Source: Mycoplasmataceae bacterium (GTDB taxonomy: Bacteria > Bacillota_I > Bacilli_A > Mycoplasmatales > Mycoplasmoidaceae). From it: a stretch of 37,058 nt of DNA. The stretch covers positions 1 to 37,058 of the forward strand of contig JAIRKU010000003.1 of assembly GCA_031259945.1 (NCBI GenBank). The letters run 5' to 3'. The notes below the pieces were generated by a model. It was not told where the DNA came from. It did no database searches and saw nothing but the letters and a program-made list of their open reading frames with translations. Shown in pieces: positions 1-8,338 of the stretch (positions are counted from its first letter, which is position 1; every line of letters starts with the position of its first letter). A program made the translations under genes and the position numbers.

Positions 1-99
1 GCTACAACTAGTTGTTAATGCAATTGGAATACTAATTCCTAATCCAACTAACATTATGGAAGAGATTCCTAATATTCTTTTTAATTTCATGTTTTTCAT
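1..99 (-). CDS. Lipoprotein, N-terminal fragment (runs off the window)
   Basis: Only the first 33 codons are inside the window. The start at 99 follows an AGGAG SD site at 106-110. The peptide opens with MKNMKLKR, followed by a hydrophobic stretch and a lipobox ending L-T-T-S-C at residues 28-32. This is a classic type II signal peptide: the Cys would be lipidated and the mature protein displayed on the cell surface. The mature domain is not visible, so the function is unknown. The upstream leader carries a (GA)11 tract and a terminator-like hairpin, both unusual for a housekeeping gene and suggestive of switched expression. Confidence 0.8.
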   Translation of the reverse strand, partial: MKNMKLKRILGISSIMLVGLGISIPIALTTSCS

Positions 100-137
100 T
101 TTTTTCTCCTTTGTGAAAACGATCAACTAGACACGAA

Positions 138-175
138 AAAAGCAAGAACTAGCAAATGCTAAATTCTTGCTTTTA
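138..175 (-). terminator. Attenuator-like hairpin in the lipoprotein leader
   Basis: Arms 141-148 and 164-171 pair perfectly (AGCAAGAA with TTCTTGCT) and the loop side pairs further (TAGCA with TGCTA). On the minus strand the hairpin is followed by a run of T at 135-140. It lies between the GA tract and the SD site of the lipoprotein gene, so it would terminate the leader transcript rather than end a gene. A 7-bp inverted repeat (GATCAAC at 121-127, GTTGATC at 234-240) encloses the whole structure. Confidence 0.55.
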
Positions 176-208
176 AGAAAAGCTAAAGCGTCAAGAGCAA
201 CTAAGTTG

Positions 209-230
209 CTCTCTCTCTCTCTCTCTCTCT
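209..230. repeat. (CT)11 / (GA)11 dinucleotide tract
   Basis: Eleven CT units read as (GA)11 on the coding strand of the lipoprotein gene that starts at 99. Short tandem tracts of this kind change length by slipped-strand mispairing and are known upstream of variable surface lipoproteins in mycoplasmas. The tract directly abuts a hairpin with arms 194-201 and 205-212. Confidence 0.85.
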
Positions 231-271
231 TGTGTTGATCATGTTTAAATTAATGTAATACTTATACAACA

Positions 272-311
272 AAAAATGTGTTTTAGAAAGGAAAAATGTG
301 TTTTAGAAAGG
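272..311. repeat. Two perfect tandem copies of a 20-bp unit
   Basis: Positions 272-291 are repeated exactly at 292-311 and followed by another GAAAA. The repeat lies in the intergenic region between the divergent lipoprotein gene and the dinJ-like gene, just upstream of a TATAAT at 318-323 on the plus strand. It may carry regulator sites or change copy number by slippage. No gene is visible in 241-418. Confidence 0.8.
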
Positions 312-418
312 AAAAGTTATAATGGGGGTTGCTTAATAGGGGTTGGAACTTAATGATTCAAATAAAAGTATTTTCTATTTAAAATACTAGAAAAATAGAA
401 TATGTAGGAGGAAGTAAT

Positions 419-595
419 ATGAAAAAAAATAAATGAACTTTAAATGAAAAAACATTGCGAGCTTTACATGAAATGGAAAGTGGCAATGGTTTGCATGTAG
501 ATTCTTTCGAAGAAATATTAGAAAGTATCGGCATTTCTCTCGTACCAGTTAAAAAATTATTCAGCAAAAACAAACATGAAAAAAATAATCTTTAG
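419..595 (+). CDS. DinJ/RelB-like antitoxin
   Basis: A 58-residue protein starts at the ATG behind a strong AGGAGG at 406-411 and contains one UGA Trp (residue 6). I call it an antitoxin mainly from context: it overlaps by 20 nt a frameshifted gene whose protein is clearly YafQ-like, and DinJ-YafQ pairs have this order and overlap. The sequence itself is divergent: a short acidic helical segment around residues 18-35 and a Lys/Asn-rich tail. It lacks a convincing ribbon-helix-helix N-terminus. It is the only gene of the two toxin-antitoxin loci that still reads through. The antitoxin family assignment is inference. Confidence 0.5.
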
Positions 596-829
596 TTCTC
601 AATTTCCGGAAGATTTGTCGACTTGTAAAAGAGAATATTTGGTTTATATGGTTTAGAAAAATTGAATCATGTGATTAGTATTTTAAAAGAAGGTCACAAA
701 CTTCAACCTAAATATAAAGATCATCCTTTGGATAAATACAAAGAACTTAAAGGTAAAGGTTTGAGAGATTGTCATATTGTTGATCGCTTTATGGCTGTCA
801 GTGATACTTTGGTCGCTAATCATATGTAG
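576..829 (+). pseudogene. YafQ-family mRNA interferase toxin, frameshifted
   Basis: The first frame starts at ATG 576 and runs 26 codons to TAG 654. The YafQ N-terminus is visible (MKKIIFSSQF, then DLSTCKRE). A shift at about 640-652 is needed to continue with GLEKLNHVISILKEG and then the family hallmark L-x-P-K-Y-K-D-H-P-L and R-D-C-H-I, as in YafQ/RelE endoribonucleases that cut mRNA in the ribosomal A site. The second frame stops at 829, before the catalytic C-terminal strand (usually G-S/T-H-x-x-L-F). The gene therefore has both a frameshift and a lost active-site end and should be inactive. Confidence 0.75.
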
Positions 830-870
830 ATTTATCTACCTCTATGATTGGCACTTTTAATTTACAAAAT

Positions 871-903
871 AAAAATAAGGTTGGTTATTCAACCTTATTT
901 TTA
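871..903 (+). terminator. Rho-independent terminator after the yafQ remnant
   Basis: Arms 873-883 and 890-900 form an 11-bp perfect stem (AAATAAGGTTG with CAACCTTATTT) around a 6-nt loop. T residues follow on the plus strand and A residues precede, so it may act in both directions. It separates the two decayed toxin-antitoxin loci. Confidence 0.8.
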
Positions 904-933
904 TTATTACCTAAGTATGCTTGTTAGAAAAGT

Positions 934-949
934 AACCAAGGTATTACTA
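934..949 (+). repeat. 16-bp direct repeat, copy 1
   Basis: AACCAAGGTATTACTA occurs here and again, identical, at 1542-1557. The two copies bracket the second toxin-antitoxin locus (about 608 bp apart) and each lies 86-123 nt before the first start codon of the operon that follows. It could be a recombination or target-site scar, or a shared regulatory site. Confidence 0.7.
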
Positions 950-979
950 CAGAACAATTTATATCACAATAAAATAGTT

Positions 980-985
980 TATAAT
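980..985 (+). promoter_or_regulatory. -10 box for the second toxin-antitoxin locus
   Basis: A consensus TATAAT lies 34 nt upstream of the antitoxin ATG at 1020, and a GGAGG SD site follows at 1007-1011. No convincing -35 box is visible, as is common in mollicutes. Confidence 0.6.
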
Positions 986-1019
986 GGAAAGCATAAAAGT
1001 TATAACGGAGGTAGAACCC

Positions 1020-1248
1020 ATGATTCATATAACTGTAACAATTAACGAAACTAAAATTACTGGTGAATTTGTAAACACAAATGAAGCTAAAAAATTTGTT
1101 AATATTGAATGTTAAAAAAGTAGAACCAAGTCAACAAAAACAGTTGAATGGTTTAGAAATTGCTTTAGAACAAGTAAAACATTTAAAAAAATCTGATTTT
1201 ATGTCTTTAGAAGAAGTAAAAGATCGTGTCAGTGAACTCCTCTTATAG
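1020..1248 (+). pseudogene. YefM-like antitoxin of a YoeB pair, frameshifted
   Basis: From ATG 1020 (GGAGG at 1007-1011) the first frame reads MIHITVTINETKITGEF... and stops at TAA 1113. A +1 shift near 1105 continues into NVKKVEPSQQKQLNG... and a helical segment with MSLEEVKDRVSELL, ending at TAG 1248. The second half alone could start at ATG 1081. Position, length and overlap with a YoeB-like toxin make it the cognate antitoxin. The sequence is not close to any antitoxin I can name with certainty, so the family label rests on the partner. Confidence 0.55.
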
Positions 1249-1505
1249 AGTTGCTACAACTCCAAGATTTGATTCCGAAATGAAGGAATGGCGTTCTCAT
1301 CATCATAGGAATAAAATACACAAAAGAATTCATATTTTAATTAATGATATATTAGCTTCACCTTTTAAAGGAATTGGAAAGCCAGAACCACTAAAAAATC
1401 AAAATGGTGTGTGAAGTAGACGAATTGACTCTGAGCATAGAATAACATATTTGGTGTCTTAAAGATACAATCATTCTATTAACTTGTCGAGGCCATTACA
1501 AATAA
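1232..1505 (+). pseudogene. YoeB/Txe-family toxin, C-terminal frameshift
   Basis: The toxin starts at GTG 1232 (or 1226), overlapping the antitoxin. It contains the YoeB hallmarks PFKGIGKPEPLK, then W-S-R-R-I-D-S-E-H-R, with the Trp encoded by TGA at 1406. YoeB/Txe toxins are ribosome-dependent mRNA endonucleases. The frame stops at TAA 1460, but the missing tail is present one frame over (DTIILLTCRGHYK, ending at 1505), including the catalytic H-Y near the C-terminus. A single indel around 1455-1460 thus removes the active-site end. Together with the antitoxin frameshift this makes the locus a decayed module. Confidence 0.8.
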
Positions 1506-1541
1506 TTTTTTATTTTTTGTGATATAAATTAACCGCAGGCA

Positions 1542-1557
1542 AACCAAGGTATTACTA
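1542..1557 (+). repeat. 16-bp direct repeat, copy 2
   Basis: Identical to 934-949. It lies between the decayed YoeB locus and the structured leader of the three-gene cassette. The flanking bases differ (ACAG against ATAG after the repeat), so the identity stops at 16 bp. Confidence 0.7.
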
Positions 1558-1560
1558 TAG

Positions 1561-1656
1561 TCATACGGAGTTATGATTTATTTTTGGTTTCTAGAAAAAG
1601 CTAGCGGTAACGTTTAGCTAATTACTAGACGACCGGACCTTGCCATGCAATGGAGG
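1561..1656 (+). promoter_or_regulatory. Structured leader of the three-gene cassette, with sequestered SD
   Basis: A nested stem-loop is visible: TCTAG (1590-1594) pairs with CTAGA (1625-1629), enclosing AGCTA (1599-1603) with TAGCT (1615-1619). A second hairpin pairs CCAT (1643-1646) with ATGG (1650-1653) and so covers the start of the GGAGG SD site (1652-1656) of the 1665 gene. A short reading frame of 14 codons begins at ATG 1573 inside the leader. The arrangement suggests RNA-level control of the operon, but I recognise no known riboswitch class. Confidence 0.4.
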
Positions 1657-1664
1657 TATTCAAT

Positions 1665-1997
1665 ATGAATACTTTAAATAATATCGAGACTTCGATAAAA
1701 AATAAGTCAACAGATAGTTTTTTGAATATGAGTAAAATCACAATATATCGTGTAAGTACAGATCATGAATGATTAAAGAAAAAATATTCTTCATTGTTTG
1801 ATGCGTTGGTGCATATCGAAGCTGAAACAGCTAATGCTGTGTTACTAGTTAATGTACTTTGAGAATCAAATCCTCAAAACGATGTGGACTATTCCTTAAA
1901 TCGTTTTGCAGACATGTTTTATCCAGGTGTACATAAGGCTTGAATCGCCAAATGTCTCATTAAGATATCAGTCTATGATGCAGAAAAAGCTAAATAA
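1665..1997 (+). CDS. Unrecognised protein of 110 aa, first gene of the cassette
   Basis: Starts at ATG behind GGAGG (1652-1656) and uses three UGA Trp codons, so it is a genuine table-4 gene. The protein is soluble, with a polar N-terminus, then alternating helices (YSSLFDALVHIEAETANAVLLV), and ends KAK. No signal peptide, membrane segment or catalytic motif is visible and I do not recognise the family. The following gene starts 15 nt downstream and the operon ends in a terminator at 2551-2602. The neighbourhood of decayed toxin-antitoxin genes and a relaxation-like protein suggests a plasmid or phage origin. Confidence 0.7.
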
Positions 1998-2011
1998 GGA
2001 GATGTGTTAAC

Positions 2012-2203
2012 ATGAACGAATCAACCAAATATATTAAATACATCGAAGAGATTAGCAAAACATTCATCAAAGAAAATTGAACATTCAATGATCTGCGTAA
2101 ATTCATGGCTTTTGCAGGTATTAAAGAAAAATGAGTTAGAGACATTATTTTCAAAAGTGTTTTACTAAAAACTACAATGCTTGAGTCTCGTGAGGAAAGG
2201 TAA
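2012..2203 (+). CDS. Unrecognised small protein of 63 aa
   Basis: Second gene of the cassette, with ATG 15 nt after the previous stop and an AGGAG at 1997-2001. It has two UGA Trp codons. The sequence is mostly helical and charged (YIKYIEEISKTFIKENW, then FAGIKEKWVRDIIFKSVLL), and a helix-turn-helix-like pattern around residues 25-45 is possible but not convincing. It has no membrane segment. Its close spacing with both neighbours implies cotranslation. It may be a small DNA-binding or adaptor protein; this is a guess from size and charge only. Confidence 0.6.
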
Positions 2204-2212
2204 TTATTAGTC

Positions 2213-2521
2213 ATGCAGTATAATAAGTGTATGAAAAAAGTAAAAATCATTGCCTCAGATCATAATCCAGTGCAAGTTGGTGATAATGCTCTTGTTGATG
2301 TTAAAACGAAAACTAAGAAACGTAAACCACATAATCCTGGTCCAAATTCAGATAATGGCGGCAAAAGACCACCTAAACCTCCAGCATGATTTGCAGGAGC
2401 CATTCAGGAAGCGTTAAATCCGTTAAGAACTGATATTCAAACGCTCAAAACTCGTTTAGATAAACAAGACGAGTTCAATCGTGAAGTTAGTCAAAGACTT
2501 ACTAATCTCGAAACTCGTTAA
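2213..2521 (+). CDS. Unrecognised coiled-coil protein with Pro/Lys-rich linker, 102 aa
   Basis: The start is either ATG 2213 (after GAGGAAAGG) or ATG 2231. The second start sits 6 nt after a perfect TATAAT at 2219-2224, so a separate leaderless transcript may begin there. The protein has three parts: a short beta-like N-terminus, a basic/Pro/Gly linker (about residues 35-60), and a C-terminal amphipathic helix from about residue 65 with heptad-like spacing (LRTDIQTLKTRLDKQ) suggesting a coiled coil. One UGA Trp. No family recognised; a structural, tethering or phage-like accessory role is possible. Confidence 0.65.
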
Positions 2522-2550
2522 TCACAATTCAAAATAAACTAGTAAACATT

Positions 2551-2602
2551 AGATCATGGGTCAAGTCCTTCGAAAAGCCTAGATCTCATGATTTTTCTTT
2601 TA
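2551..2602 (+). terminator. Terminator of the three-gene cassette
   Basis: ATCATG near 2553 pairs with CATGAT at 2587-2592, with additional pairing of GGTC and GATCT allowing one bulge. TTTTTCTTTT follows on the plus strand. It marks the end of the operon beginning at 1665. Confidence 0.65.
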
Positions 2603-2664
2603 TAACACAACCAAATTATCGTGAGCACACGATTTAAGCATCGTTAATTTTAGGAGGTATACAC

Positions 2665-2745
2665 ATGTATATCAAATCTCAAAAAAGCGAAATTAGAGGT
2701 ATTCCTGTGCGTCATTTTTTCATAAAATTTAACAAAACGGCTTAA
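2665..2745 (+). CDS. 26-aa reading frame with strong SD, probably a truncated gene
   Basis: ATG 2665 follows a very good AGGAGG (2652-2657). The frame opens MYIKSQKSEIRGIPVRHFF and ends at TAA 2743-2745, only 4 nt before the converging gene on the other strand. So strong a ribosome site in front of so short a product suggests the 5' end of a larger gene cut off at about 2740. A genuine micropeptide cannot be excluded. Confidence 0.4.
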   Translation: MYIKSQKSEIRGIPVRHFFIKFNKTA

Positions 2746-2749
2746 ATTA

Positions 2750-3529
2750 TTAGTATTTTGCTAAAGAATCGTGTAACTTTAAAATTTCTAAATGTTCAGG
2801 TATATGTCCAGTTTCAACGCAAGGTAGTAAATTTTTTCATTTGTTATAGACTGGTAGCTTTTCATTAGCATAAATCTTAACCATTTTAAAACGTTTAGCA
2901 TAGTCTCCCAAAGCAAAAAGGCTACGCAGCACTATTCGCATACGTTTCTCAGATTTAGGAGTATTCTCAACTTCAATGCAAACTCAACCTTTCATTTCTT
3001 TATTCCATACAAGTAAATCTGGTTTTCGTTCTTCGACACCAGCGTATCAGATATGTTTAATTTCTTTATAGACATCAACTCACATGTAACCAGTATCTCT
3101 AGATGATCAGTAATATCTGTTATCTACTGGTTGAGCGCCAAATTCTTTAAGTAGAGCTTTGATACATCAATCCGTATGCTCTACTTCATAAAAGTTAAAC
3201 TTAACACTATATCTTGGTACTAGCTTTACTCTATTTCCATCTGATACCTCTTTGGTAATACCCAATCTTCGTTGTGCATAGCCGGTGGCGCTATACAAAT
3301 GTTTGCTACTGAAAGGATATTTTTTATACACCACTAAATTTAATCCTTTATCATCGGATTCATAGCAACGAGCATCTAGTACCTTTAATAAATTAGCTAT
3401 TTGTCGCTCTGTTAAGTTGGTTAATTTAACCATTTGAGGTCTTGTTAAATCACCTCATCTTACTAGTGCACCTAATAGTCTTTTTATACTTTCTAATTAC
3501 AAATTGCTGTAACTATGTTTTATTTTCAT
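2750..3529 (-). pseudogene. Winged-helix plus PD-(D/E)XK-like protein (replication-relaxation type), damaged 5' end
   Basis: The open part reads from about 3478 to TAA 2752-2750. The N-terminal section looks like a winged helix: LLGALVRWGDLTRPQM, then LTERQIANLLKVLDARCY. The C-terminal section has E-R-K-P-D-L-L-V-W followed by W-V-C-I-E-V-E-N-T-P-K, the spacing of a PD-(D/E)XK nuclease core. This two-part plan resembles plasmid replication-relaxation (Replic_Relax) proteins; the match is by eye. No start codon lies between the in-frame TAA (3499-3497) and ATG 3433, which is inside the winged helix. ATG 3529 with a weak SD would be in frame but for that TAA. Five or more UGA Trp codons are used. 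Confidence 0.5.
3488..3510 (-). repeat. Solo copy of the IS30-type terminal repeat (copy 1)
   Basis: On the minus strand this reads ACAGCAATTTGTAATTAG then AAAGT, a 23-bp exact match to the outer end of the IS30-type element at 36896-36918. No transposase adjoins it. The repeat contains the TAA that interrupts the reading frame of the 2750-3529 gene. Confidence 0.75.
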
Positions 3530-3618
3530 TCCACTAATACCCTCGTGGTTGTCATTGTTGCAGTTATTTTAAATTATCATGGTTTTTATTTCGGCAAAAC
3601 AATATTAATTATTTTAAA

Positions 3619-3694
3619 TGGTGGAGTGTGAGGGGATCGAACCCCCGACCCTCTGCTTGTAAGGCAGATGCTCTCCCGGCTGAGCTAACACTCC
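3619..3694 (-). tRNA. tRNA-Val (anticodon TAC)
   Basis: On the minus strand the acceptor GGAGTGT pairs with ACACTCC, the anticodon stem TCTGC/GCAGA carries loop CTTACAA (anticodon TAC), and the T arm is GGGGG TTCGATC CCCTC. CCA is encoded. It is first from the left in a Val-Glu-Asn cluster. Confidence 0.95.
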
Positions 3695-3699
3695 GTGAA

Positions 3700-3776
3700 T
3701 GGTGACCAGTATGGGATTCAAACCCATGAATGCCGCCGTGAAAGGGCGGTGTGTTAAGTCGCTTCACCAACTGGCC
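3700..3776 (-). tRNA. tRNA-Glu (anticodon TTC)
   Basis: Acceptor GGCCAGT pairs with ACTGGTC. The anticodon stem CCGCC/GGCGG carries loop CTTTCAC, giving anticodon TTC. The T arm has TTTGAATC. Discriminator A and CCA are encoded. Confidence 0.93.
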
Positions 3777-3779
3777 ATA

Positions 3780-3854
3780 TGGCGGCCACAGCAGGGATTG
3801 AACCTGCGACCAACCGGTTAACAGCCGGTTGCTCTACCGCTGAGCTATGTGGCC
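3780..3854 (-). tRNA. tRNA-Asn (anticodon GTT)
   Basis: Acceptor GGCCACA pairs with TGTGGCC. The anticodon stem ACCGG/CCGGT carries loop CTGTTAA, giving anticodon GTT. Discriminator G and CCA are encoded. It is the promoter-proximal member of the cluster. Confidence 0.95.
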
Positions 3855-3897
3855 TTATAGTAGAATATTAATAATAACACATAAAGGTGGAGTTATA

Positions 3898-3928
3898 AGA
3901 AAAACCCATAAATATAAAACATTGGGTT
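3898..3928 (-). terminator. Terminator after the DUF2779-type gene
   Basis: On the minus strand AACCCA (3928-3923) pairs with TGGGTT (3908-3903) and is followed by TTTTCTTATA. It lies between the end of the four-gene operon and the tRNA cluster. Confidence 0.6.
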
Positions 3929-3951
3929 CACATAGCTCATTAAAGCGCATT

Positions 3952-5853
3952 TTATAATGTCAAAATATGTTTGATATAAAGCTCAACTGCCACCATAGCT
4001 CTTACATCATTTTCACAATAAATTTTTAATTGCTCAGTAATCTCTTTTCATTCGTCGTCATTTATTAAGCCAAAGAAACGACGAATAGTTTTATTCATAG
4101 CTTCGCTACCGTTTTGAATATCAAGTGTATGATAATCAAGGGCCTGAACCATACCGAATATATGATTAGCATTTTCTTGAATCACAGATAAAATATTTTT
4201 GATGGAATAATAACCTTTTAGTTCTTGGATAGTGATAAGGTCGTTATATGGATTAAAAAAATCACATAGATCAAAAATATTATTGATGATTATTTCTATT
4301 TTTTTTGTGTATTCTGGGTCATTAATTAGAACAGCCATTTCGTTTAAACGTGAACACTCAAAGGATTTGTTGTAAACCACATAACTGTTATCACTGTCAT
4401 TAAAAATGTTATCAATGATATCTTTGAAGTCTTCAACTGTAATAGTCAATGGGTCTTTAACTATATTAACTATTTTATCATTTTTAATAATAGAGACTTG
4501 GATAACTATTTGAGTGTATGGGACTGTGTCATCAATTACGCGTATGGCTGGATTAATGGTTTCAAAATCAAAGTAAACTTTGTTTGGTTTTAATTTGGCA
4601 AATAGCTCTTTTGTTTGTTGAAAACGATATATACCTTCTTTGAAATTTCTATAATTAATATTTTTAAAATCTTTGAAAAAACGCGCGAGCTGTGGCTTTG
4701 TGCTTAAAAAGTATCTTTGCAGCGCGCTATTATCTTGAGTATTGTGAGTTATATAGGCTTCATTTTGTAAAGAAAAAGGTATTAATTTACCGGATCAATG
4801 AAATGATAAAAATTGATTATTGGTACGATAGTATGCAAGAAGTTCCTTTAATAAGGAGTATTCGCCAAATCAATTTTTAAAGTGTTCATAGTCAGGCACA
4901 AGCGAAGGTAAATTATTAGACGTATGCTCATGTAATTCTTGAACTATAGAGTTAAAGTGACTTCTACTAACTAAAGGTTTTACATGAAGCTCATAAACCT
5001 TAATTTCTTTATTTTTTAGATCAAATGGTTGTCCTTCTATTAAACTTTTGATAGTTACCTTAGAATCGCTGTCTAAACGTGTTAAGCGTCTTACCTCAAT
5101 CGCCTCGTCACTGTATTTTAACTGGCCAGTAAATAGTTTTTTAGTTTTTTCATTCCAATCTTTACCATTTTTAACTAACGGGATATGGTTAGTCATTTCA
5201 AAATCTAATTTATTTTTAGAACCTTTAGTATATTTAATAACACATAGTAAATATTCATCAATACGTGCTCTGTATTCGCCCAAAACATCATTAACAACGT
5301 GTGCTTGATAAATCAAGTCAACTAAGTGTTTGGCTTTAGGTTTACTAGTGCCCTTTATTTCAATAATAGTATATTTACCCTTTTCTTTAATTAATGCATC
5401 AGGGCGTGTAATAGCATTATTTTTAGAAATAAAGACAGGTTGGAATAAAATAAAATTATCCTTAAGCAAAAATGTCTTCGTTTCATTTGCTAGATAATTT
5501 ACGTCTTTAATACCTTCATACAATTTATCAAAATCAAAAAATTTTAAGCGGATATATTTCAATGCAATAAAATCCCGAGATTTTTTATCAATCAATAAAC
5601 CTTCATAAACTTTAGGATCGCGTTCATCTATAGTTTCTCCATTGATTTTTTTTAGACGGAGCATTTCTAAATTATCGCTTTCACTTTCTAAGTCAAGGTC
5701 GTCTAAAAAAACATCGGTGTGAGAACCAAATTTTGTTTTACTTTTAATGTAATCAGCCAAATCTTCTTCTTTATAAAATCATTGATCTTTGGGACGTAAA
5801 AAATAATTAATGTAATCTGATTTACGAATGTAAAGCGGTTTTTTAGCTTCCAC
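3952..5853 (-). CDS. DUF2779-type protein: PD-(D/E)XK nuclease fused to DEDD-like exonuclease domain
   Basis: Begins at GTG 5853, immediately after the TAA of the upstream gene, giving 633 residues with several UGA Trp codons. An N-terminal PD-(D/E)XK core is visible at about residues 150-175 (T-R-P-D-A-L-I, then I-I-E-I-K-G-T), as in Cas4/RecB-type nucleases. The C-terminal third has the DnaQ-like pattern: Y-F-D-F-E-T, then VVYNKSFECSR, and finally Y-C-E-N-D-V close to the C-terminus, with K-G-Y-Y-S-I-K between. This matches the uncharacterised DUF2779 family found in many mollicutes. It probably acts on nucleic acid; substrate unknown. It is the last gene of the operon with lysS. Confidence 0.8.
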
Positions 5854-6860
5854 TTACAGAACCTCAATATTATTTTCCACAAAATATTTATGAAGTTCAG
5901 AAGAATAGGGTGAATGCACTACTTCACATAAGTGTAATTTATTTAAATTGATTAACATGAGATTGGAAAAATAAATTTTAATTCCAACAGATAAAGGAAA
6001 ATTTTTATTTTTATCCAAAATAGTTTCTTGGTAGATCTGATGATCTAAATCACCTGGAGCATCAATAATTAGTTGTTCTTTTATGATTTCAAGCGTAGGT
6101 CTTGGCGCGATTTTAATAATAGGCAAAACTCTATTAATCGATTCGCTAAACACATATAGAATGCTAGTATTGTTATAGTCTTCATTTGTTGGAGTACCGA
6201 ATTCCAAGCGTTTATCATCTGGTAATATTTTGTGAGAGCCAATAATGAGTGTGGGCCCATGAGTAATTACATATTCGGTTAAACCTTCTTTTAATGGCAA
6301 CGTTGGGAATAACTTTTTTATTTTTTCAATCTCAACAATATTAGTTTTTTGCCCCATGTAAAAAGGCTTTTGAATGTCTTTAAATAAATGATTTGTGTTA
6401 ATATCGTTGATTATGGAAAAAATATTTGTAGCTAATGAAACAACTATATTAGAAATATTTTGCGATTCAATTAAACGATATTCGATAAAAAAATTATTTG
6501 TTACCATCGTCTCGCCTTTTTCTTCATCAATATCACGACTTATAGACGGCATATATGTGTAGGCGGAAATATCGCTATCCAAAAAGCTAATTAATGCATA
6601 GCGTAAATAACTACTTGGATCTTCAACTATTTCGCTTACTTCACTAGTGAATTTATTATCAAAAGAAATATAACGCATATTTTGTTTATGCCCATTTCAA
6701 GAATTGTTCACCATAGTTAATATGGGTGCATCGACGTAAGAAGCTTTCAATTTTTCACAGATATTACCATGCATTAATTTAACATACTGCGATATGTATA
6801 AACGTGTTCTTGAGCACAAATATGCGGGTTGATAATTAATTGGGAAAAAATCAAAACCCA

Positions 6861-6861
<1 letters not shown>
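5854..6861 (-). CDS. AsnA-like (aspartate-ammonia ligase fold) protein, active site degenerate
   Basis: 335 residues, near the 330 of AsnA. ATG 6861 overlaps the lysS stop (TAATG). Weak but ordered similarity to AsnA spans the length: Y-V-D-A-P-I-L, then A-Y-T-Y-M-P-S-I-S-R-D, E-Y-V-I-T-H-G-P-T-L-I-I-G and I-L-Y-V-F-S-E. Key AsnA residues appear missing by eye: the L-A-K-W-K-R lysine region reads P-S-S-Y-L-R, the D-N-L-S-G aspartate is gone, V-D-Q-W-D-W reads N-N-F-F-I-E-Y, and the G-G-G-I-G-Q-S-R arginine motif reads S-V-G-I-K-I-Y-F-S. It is probably a pseudoenzyme of the class II synthetase fold. Function unknown; the operon with lysS hints at a translation-related role. Confidence 0.55.
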
Positions 6862-8336
<1,475 letters not shown>

Positions 8337-8338
8337 GT

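Noticed and set aside
848-1045. Open frame of 65 codons on the plus strand between the two toxin-antitoxin loci
   Set aside because: It runs through the terminator at 871-903, the promoter at 980-985 and the SD of the next gene, has no SD of its own and shows no protein-like composition.
1573-1617. 14-codon leader peptide in the cassette leader
   Set aside because: The GGAG lies only 2 nt from its ATG and the frame has no run of a single amino acid as in classic attenuators; noted only as part of the leader.
3619-3854. Possible CRISPR-like or repeat array suggested by repeated palindromes
   Set aside because: The palindromes are the stems of three tRNA genes with clear cloverleafs.
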